A stretch of 64,000 nucleotides of DNA from Acidovorax radicis (lineage in GTDB: Bacteria; Pseudomonadota; Gammaproteobacteria; Burkholderiales; Burkholderiaceae_C), in assembly GCF_020510705.1 (NCBI RefSeq), contig NZ_CP075184.1:1240001-1304000 (forward strand). Reading direction: 5' to 3'. The number at the start of each line of letters is the position of its first letter. The first letter of the stretch is position 1. Below the pieces are notes generated by a model that saw only the letters and a list, made by a program, of their open reading frames with translations, searched no databases and was not told where the DNA came from. The translations under genes were made by a program, and so were the position numbers. Positions 59,301-64,000 of this stretch are shown in pieces.

Positions 59301-60409
59301 TGCCTGACAACTTTGCGGATTACCGGCACATCTTCCTGAACAATGTGCCCATGATGGATGTGCGGGCCCCAGTGGAGTTTGGGCAGGGCTCCTTTCCTGG
59401 TGTCGTTAATCGCCCGTTGATGGATGACGATGAACGCCAGAAAGTGGGCACCTGCTACAAACAAAAGGGGCAGGATGCGGCGATTGCGCTAGGTCACCAG
59501 CTGGTGTCTGGACCCACCAAGCAGCAACGCATCGAGGCGTGGGCCGCATTTGCGGCAGCGCATCCGCAAGGTGTTCTCTATTGTTTTCGAGGTGGGCTGC
59601 GCTCCCAGATCGTGCAGCAATGGATGCACAGTGAGGCGGGCATCGTCTATCCCCGTGTGGTGGGCGGCTACAAGGCGATGCGCACGTTCCTGATCGAGAC
59701 CACGCAGGCGGCGTCGGCGCAGTGTGAATTTTTTGTGTTGAGTGGGCTGACGGGAACTGGCAAAACCGAGGTGATCTCGGAATTGTCAAACGGTCTTGAC
59801 CTGGAGGCGCACGCCAACCACCGGGGTTCCAGCTTCGGCCAGCGAATCAGCGCGCAGCCCGTGCAGCTTGATTTCGAGAACCTGCTCGCCATCGACATCC
59901 TCAAAAAACGCGCCCAGGGCCATGGTGTCTTTGTGCTGGAGGATGAAGGGCGCCACGTGGGCCGATGTGCGGTGCCCCTGGCCCTTCGGCAGCGCCTGGA
60001 GCAAGTTCCCCTGGTGTGCCTGGACGACGGTTTTGATGACCGGGTCGAACGCATTCTGCGCGACTATGTGGTCCAGCAATGTGCCGAGTGCCTGTCGGCC
60101 CTGGGTGAGTCCGTCGGTTTTGCTGCGTTCTCTGCCAAGTTGCAGGAGAGCCTGGACAAACTCTCCAAACGGCTCGGCGGTGACCGCCATCAGTTGCTGC
60201 GCACCACGATGGACAGAGCGCTGGCACAACAACAAGCGTCTGGAGACGTCGCGCTGCACCGCGACTGGATCACGCCGCTCTTGCGGCACTATTACGACCC
60301 GATGTACATCTATCAGCGCCAAAGCCGTGCCGACCGCATTGTGTTTCAGGGCGATCGGCAATCGGTGCTGGCCTATCTGCGTGAACGGGCGACCACTGCT
60401 CAAGCTTGA
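59300..60409 (+). CDS. selU: tRNA 2-selenouridine synthase
   Basis: 369 residues from ATG at 59300. N-terminal rhodanese domain: [20 protein letters not shown] and the active-site loop [16 protein letters not shown] with the catalytic Cys. The C-terminal P-loop domain has [12 protein letters not shown] (Walker A) and [11 protein letters not shown]. Uses selenophosphate to convert 2-thiouridine at the wobble position of tRNA(Lys, Glu, Gln) to 2-selenouridine via a geranylated intermediate. Also called mnmH or ybbB. Confidence 0.95.
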   Translation: MPDNFADYRHIFLNNVPMMDVRAPVEFGQGSFPGVVNRPLMDDDERQKVGTCYKQKGQDAAIALGHQLVSGPTKQQRIEAWAAFAAAHPQGVLYCFRGGLRSQIVQQWMHSEAGIVYPRVVGGYKAMRTFLIETTQAASAQCEFFVLSGLTGTGKTEVISELSNGLDLEAHANHRGSSFGQRISAQPVQLDFENLLAIDILKKRAQGHGVFVLEDEGRHVGRCAVPLALRQRLEQVPLVCLDDGFDDRVERILRDYVVQQCAECLSALGESVGFAAFSAKLQESLDKLSKRLGGDRHQLLRTTMDRALAQQQASGDVALHRDWITPLLRHYYDPMYIYQRQSRADRIVFQGDRQSVLAYLRERATTAQA

Positions 60410-60467
60410 GACCATCGTCCAGGAGGTAAACCACGAGGATGTCGATTTGGATGCAGGTGTTTTTCGC

Positions 60468-62807
60468 TCAAAAACCTTGCGCGTCTTGCTGCTGGTCTTT
60501 CTGCTTGGGTAGTACCAGTCGAAACTCCGTCCCACGCCCTGGTTCGCTGTCCACCTCCAGTGTTCCTCCATGACGCACCACTACGGTGTGCACCAAGGCC
60601 AAGCCCAAGCCCACACCCTGAATGGACGGGTGACTGTGATCGTGTAAACGTTGAAATGGGGCGAACAACTGGCCCTGCAGTTCAGGGGCAATGCCGGGGC
60701 CTGTATCACGCACCGATAGCACCCACCAGGTGTTGCGCTCGGTGAGCGAGCACTGCACCACCGCGTCTCGGGGGCTGAACTTGATGGCGTTGTTAATCAC
60801 ATTGGCGAGCGACCGGCACAACAAGGCGCGGTCACCCCGCAGAGGCGCGGACGCGAGGGGTGACGTGATGATCACCGTCACGCCGTGATCCTGGGCCAGA
60901 GCCCACAGGTCGTCCACCGCCTCTTCGAGCACGGCGGTCATGTCCAGGGCCACCATACGGTATTCCTGTGACTCTGCGCTGGCCAGTCGTACAAAGCTTT
61001 CTGCCATGCCCAGGGACACCTGCGCGTAGCGCTCTATGCGCTGCATCAAGTCCTGGTGGGACATGCGCTCGGGGTATACACGCTGCATTTCCAGCAAAGT
61101 GAGAATGGATGCGTTGGGTGCCCGGATATCGTGAGAGATGAAATGCATCGCTTGATTGCGCTGCTGCAGCGCGCGCCGCATGTCCGTGAGATCGACCAGC
61201 GACAGAAGCCAGTCTGCCTGCGCAATGTCGGACAAGGGCTTGCATTGCACCAGCAGGTTGCGACCCTGTCTGTCGCGGCCCTCGACTTGTTCGGGCAGGG
61301 ATCCGTTGCTCAGATGGTGGTGTGTGATGAGCGGCTGCCCCGTTTTGATGTGCACCAAGTCAACCAGGAGGTCCACCACAGATTGGCGTTGCAGGGCATG
61401 GTGCATGTCAACGCCTAGAAAACTGTGCGCCGCATTGTTAGCGAGCAAGATGTTCCCCTGCGCGTCGCACACGAAGGTGGGCGACGGAAGTTGCTGCAGA
61501 CTCTCTTTCACAAAATGATGCAGATCCCGCAGCTGGCGGGACGCGCGCTCCACGGCATTGATGCGTCTTTCCAAAAAATCTTCCGAGTCTCCGGGGCGCC
61601 TGCGCTTGCGCATGGACAAACCTTCATTCTTGAGGTTTGTCATCTCCCTCTGCAGAAAATCTGCCGCGGCACTCAGGCGCCGCCAGCTCCACAGAGGGTA
61701 GGCCAATGCGATGCCTACCACCGCTGCGGCTGGTGCAAACTGCAAGCCTGCCCACCAGGGCAGCGCCACGCTGAGCAGCAGCGTGGCAAGTGCCACCCCC
61801 CCGCTGATCAGCATGGCAGCGAAAGGGCCTGCCATCAGCAGCGCCATCAGCGCGCAGGCGACGGGCACGAGGTTGAACAGCGTGTTTTGCAGCATTGATG
61901 CGGGGTGAATCTGTGTGCTCGACAGGCGCGCGTTCAGCACATTGGCTACCACCTCGACCCCTGACATCAGGCGCGAATGCTGGCTCATTGGCGTGGCAAA
62001 AATGTCGCCAAGGCCTGACGCCACGGCGCCTACCAGCACGTATTTGTTTTGAAATGCGTTGACAGGGACCTGTCCTCGCAGCACGTCAATGTACGAATAT
62101 GACGTGAACGGCGAGGCACCGCCAGCGTAAGCAATCAGCGTGAGGTCTTTACGTTTCCATGGGCCCGTGGCGATGGGCTGCACTGGCGCGGAAGTGCAGG
62201 GGGGGCGCCCAGTGCGAGCGTCTGCAACAGATTGCATGGCCATGCTGAAGTGGTGCCAGGGCGCGATGTCGGAGCCCTCGTACATGTAGAGGCTGCGCAC
62301 CACCCCGTCGCCGTCGGGTGCCACGTGAACATGGCCAAGGTTGGCGGCCGCTTGCGCAAACGGCGGCAAGGGCAAATCGGCCAGATGGCTTGCGGGACCA
62401 AAGCCGCGCCGCAACACCGGCAACACCACACGGCCGCTTCGGCGGATGGCATCGGCCAGCAGCAGGTCATCATCGGGATAGTCCAGGTCGGCTTCACCGA
62501 GCAACACGTCCACGCCGATCACTCGGGGATTTTGGGCCGAAAGGCGCGTAATCAGCTCGGCGTGTAGTGCGCGGCGCCAGGGCCAGCGGCCAATGGCTGC
62601 AATGCTGCGGTCGTCGATGGCCACCACCACAATGTCGGGATGTGAAGGGCGCGCGGCCAGCCGCAGCCCGGCGTCTTGCACGACGTGGTTGGCCCGATCC
62701 AGGTCTCCAGAGGTGCTGAGCCAGACCACCAGCGCCATGAGCGCGATGGAGAGAAGGCACCACTCCAGGAGCCGTCGTTGGCGACGACTGCACACGATGT
62801 TCAGCAT
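60468..62807 (-). CDS. CHASE2-domain sensor histidine kinase
   Basis: 779 residues from ATG at 62807 (a TTG at 62849 would add 14). N-terminal membrane helix (LLSIALMALVVWLST), an extracytoplasmic CHASE2 domain (about 35-310: IDDRSIAAIGRWPWRRALHA, VIGVDVLLGEADLDYPDDDL), three membrane helices (about 315-390), a PAS-like part (FVCDAQGNILLANNAAHSFL), H-box AMHFISHDIRAPNASIL, N-box VINNAIKFSP, G1 VRDTGPGIAPE and G2 GVGLGLALV. The response regulator is not in the window. FecR-like gene upstream is probably co-transcribed. Confidence 0.92.
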   Translation of the reverse strand: MLNIVCSRRQRRLLEWCLLSIALMALVVWLSTSGDLDRANHVVQDAGLRLAARPSHPDIVVVAIDDRSIAAIGRWPWRRALHAELITRLSAQNPRVIGVDVLLGEADLDYPDDDLLLADAIRRSGRVVLPVLRRGFGPASHLADLPLPPFAQAAANLGHVHVAPDGDGVVRSLYMYEGSDIAPWHHFSMAMQSVADARTGRPPCTSAPVQPIATGPWKRKDLTLIAYAGGASPFTSYSYIDVLRGQVPVNAFQNKYVLVGAVASGLGDIFATPMSQHSRLMSGVEVVANVLNARLSSTQIHPASMLQNTLFNLVPVACALMALLMAGPFAAMLISGGVALATLLLSVALPWWAGLQFAPAAAVVGIALAYPLWSWRRLSAAADFLQREMTNLKNEGLSMRKRRRPGDSEDFLERRINAVERASRQLRDLHHFVKESLQQLPSPTFVCDAQGNILLANNAAHSFLGVDMHHALQRQSVVDLLVDLVHIKTGQPLITHHHLSNGSLPEQVEGRDRQGRNLLVQCKPLSDIAQADWLLSLVDLTDMRRALQQRNQAMHFISHDIRAPNASILTLLEMQRVYPERMSHQDLMQRIERYAQVSLGMAESFVRLASAESQEYRMVALDMTAVLEEAVDDLWALAQDHGVTVIITSPLASAPLRGDRALLCRSLANVINNAIKFSPRDAVVQCSLTERNTWWVLSVRDTGPGIAPELQGQLFAPFQRLHDHSHPSIQGVGLGLALVHTVVVRHGGTLEVDSEPGRGTEFRLVLPKQKDQQQDAQGF

Positions 62808-62910
62808 GGGCGGCAGTTTGTGTTGACGGGCGCCAACGGAAGCTGGCAACGATGCACATGAGGATGTGGAGGGGCGGGTCGTGACAGTGCTTCAGCGTTC
62901 ACCCGGCTCC

Positions 62911-64000
62911 TCAAGGGCGTCTCACCGGTTCGCCGCCAGAGGTGGACACTGGCAGGCCACTTTCGGTGCGAATGCCTGATCCGACGCGTATCTTGCGCGG
63001 GGTTGAGAAATCGCTCTGCAGACCGCTGGGGTCCAGCACCCGAATGCGCACCAGGTACTCTCCGGCAGCCAGGCCGCTGGCCGTCCATTCAGGCGCATCC
63101 AGCGTGACGTCCTGGATCGATTGGCCAAACGTTGGATCGGCTACCCCGACCAGTTGCAGGTTGAACCGCTGACCCGGCAAGGCGGGCCAATGCAGGTGGA
63201 CAGTGGTGTCGCCGTCCTGTGCTTCAACCGCTTGCAAAGACAAGGCAGCAGGGCGGTCTGCAATGGTGAAAGCCTGGGGGGGCGCAAAAGGCCCTTGGTC
63301 TGTCTGCCCGTGGGCTGCTTGTAACAAGCTGGCAACCCGCCAGAAATAGGCGCCGGCGGGCAAGGTGCCGATGGGAAGACGGCACTCGTTCAGTCTCTGC
63401 TCGTCCCGTAAGAGGGGGGCGAACTTCGCATTCGTCGCCACTTGCACGCGGTACCAGCGCACGCCTTGCACTTCGGTGCACATCAGTTCTGCTGAACCGC
63501 CGCTCGCCACCACGGCACTCGGGGCGGGTTGCCGGTACAGTGGTGCAACGGGGCGGGTCTTGACTTTGAATGGCTGGATGGCAGGGAGGCCCGTGATGCC
63601 CTGCTCATCCACGGCGCGCACCATCAGGTAGTAACTCCCGTCGTCCACTTCTTTCCAGCGCAGGTGGCCGTCGGCAAAACTGCCAAGGCGCACGACACGG
63701 ATGAATTGTTCATCTTGTGCCACCTGGGCTTCATAACGCCTGGCGCCCGGTACTGGGGGGATATCAATAGCGAGGAGGCCTGCATCGCCGACGGCGCCAG
63801 GCATATCAGATAGGTCGGGCGGTAACAGCAGTGCACGCGGCGCCCCCAATGAGCCGTCAATGGTCACGGCCAAGCCCTGGCCTGGCTCCAGCAATGCGGT
63901 GGTGGATGGAGGTGATTCATCCCCTACCGCCGTCTTATTCCCCAAGGATTGCACAGCCACAGAGCCGCGCAGCACTGCAGCCGTGGTTTGGCCCGCATCC
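62911..64000 (-). CDS. FecR-domain protein with FN3-like repeats (5' end off the right edge)
   Basis: The visible 363 residues start inside a FecR domain end (TTAAVLRGSVAVQSLGNKTAV, LEPGQGLAVTIDGSLGAPRA). They continue with Ig/FN3-like repeats (about every 90 residues: LAIDIPPVPGARRYEAQVAQ, GVRWYRVQVATNAKFAPLLR, VHLHWPALPGQRFNLQLVGV). Such FecR-FN3 proteins are encoded next to CHASE2 kinases and are exported. Start codon and any signal peptide or LysM domain lie beyond 64000. The gap to the kinase gene is about 100 bases. Confidence 0.85.
   Translation of the reverse strand, partial: DAGQTTAAVLRGSVAVQSLGNKTAVGDESPPSTTALLEPGQGLAVTIDGSLGAPRALLLPPDLSDMPGAVGDAGLLAIDIPPVPGARRYEAQVAQDEQFIRVVRLGSFADGHLRWKEVDDGSYYLMVRAVDEQGITGLPAIQPFKVKTRPVAPLYRQPAPSAVVASGGSAELMCTEVQGVRWYRVQVATNAKFAPLLRDEQRLNECRLPIGTLPAGAYFWRVASLLQAAHGQTDQGPFAPPQAFTIADRPAALSLQAVEAQDGDTTVHLHWPALPGQRFNLQLVGVADPTFGQSIQDVTLDAPEWTASGLAAGEYLVRIRVLDPSGLQSDFSTPRKIRVGSGIRTESGLPVSTSGGEPVRRP

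Overview
The base composition, the codon style and the flanking genes (MetE/MetR, SelD/SelU, a TonB-dependent copper receptor, Tat-exported phosphocholine-specific phospholipase C) point to a beta-proteobacterium, most likely Comamonadaceae (Acidovorax-like). This placement is inferred from gene content; no marker gene fixes the genus.

Positions 1 to about 37,330 are most of a lambdoid siphovirus prophage with an HK97-type head. A leftward early operon (SSB, YqaJ-type exonuclease, coiled-coil protein and many tiny ORFs chained by ATGA overlaps) runs from about 6,750 off the left edge. The control region (6,752-8,041) holds a short CI-like repressor, a Cro-like protein and two nearly identical promoter/operator modules. 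Rightward early genes follow: a replication initiator carrying iterons inside its own gene, a DnaC-like loader, NinB, NinG and a Q-like regulator. Next come a structured non-coding stretch with a tRNA-like sequence, HNH endonuclease, terminase, portal, protease, capsid, a second HNH gene, head-tail joining genes, tail tube, the G/GT frameshift pair, tape measure, a short tail-tip/fibre module and the lysis genes. The prophage ends at a 3' fragment of a tRNA-Ser(CGA) gene (37,268-37,329).

Positions about 37,330-47,700 are a separate 10 kb element, and the most interesting part of the window. It starts with a P4-type integrase next to that tRNA fragment. It then carries a Panacea-domain protein paired with a small membrane protein, a P4-immunity-like structured leader, RadC-like, AlpA, toprim and DUF3987 replication proteins, a perfect 28-bp inverted repeat built of GTCGAC units, a terminase-small-subunit-like protein, a gpT-type capsid protein, and a stand-alone HEAGH (FtsH/M41-type) protease. 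Large terminase, portal and tail genes are absent. This layout fits a capsid-encoding phage satellite, with an eroded prophage as the alternative.

Positions 47,700-64,000 are chromosomal: a DeoR-family regulator, phospholipase C with a possible small lipoprotein, a copper locus (DUF2946 protein plus OprC-like receptor), divergent metE/metR, selD-selU (selenophosphate synthesis and tRNA selenation), and a CHASE2 sensor kinase next to a FecR/FN3 protein cut by the right edge.
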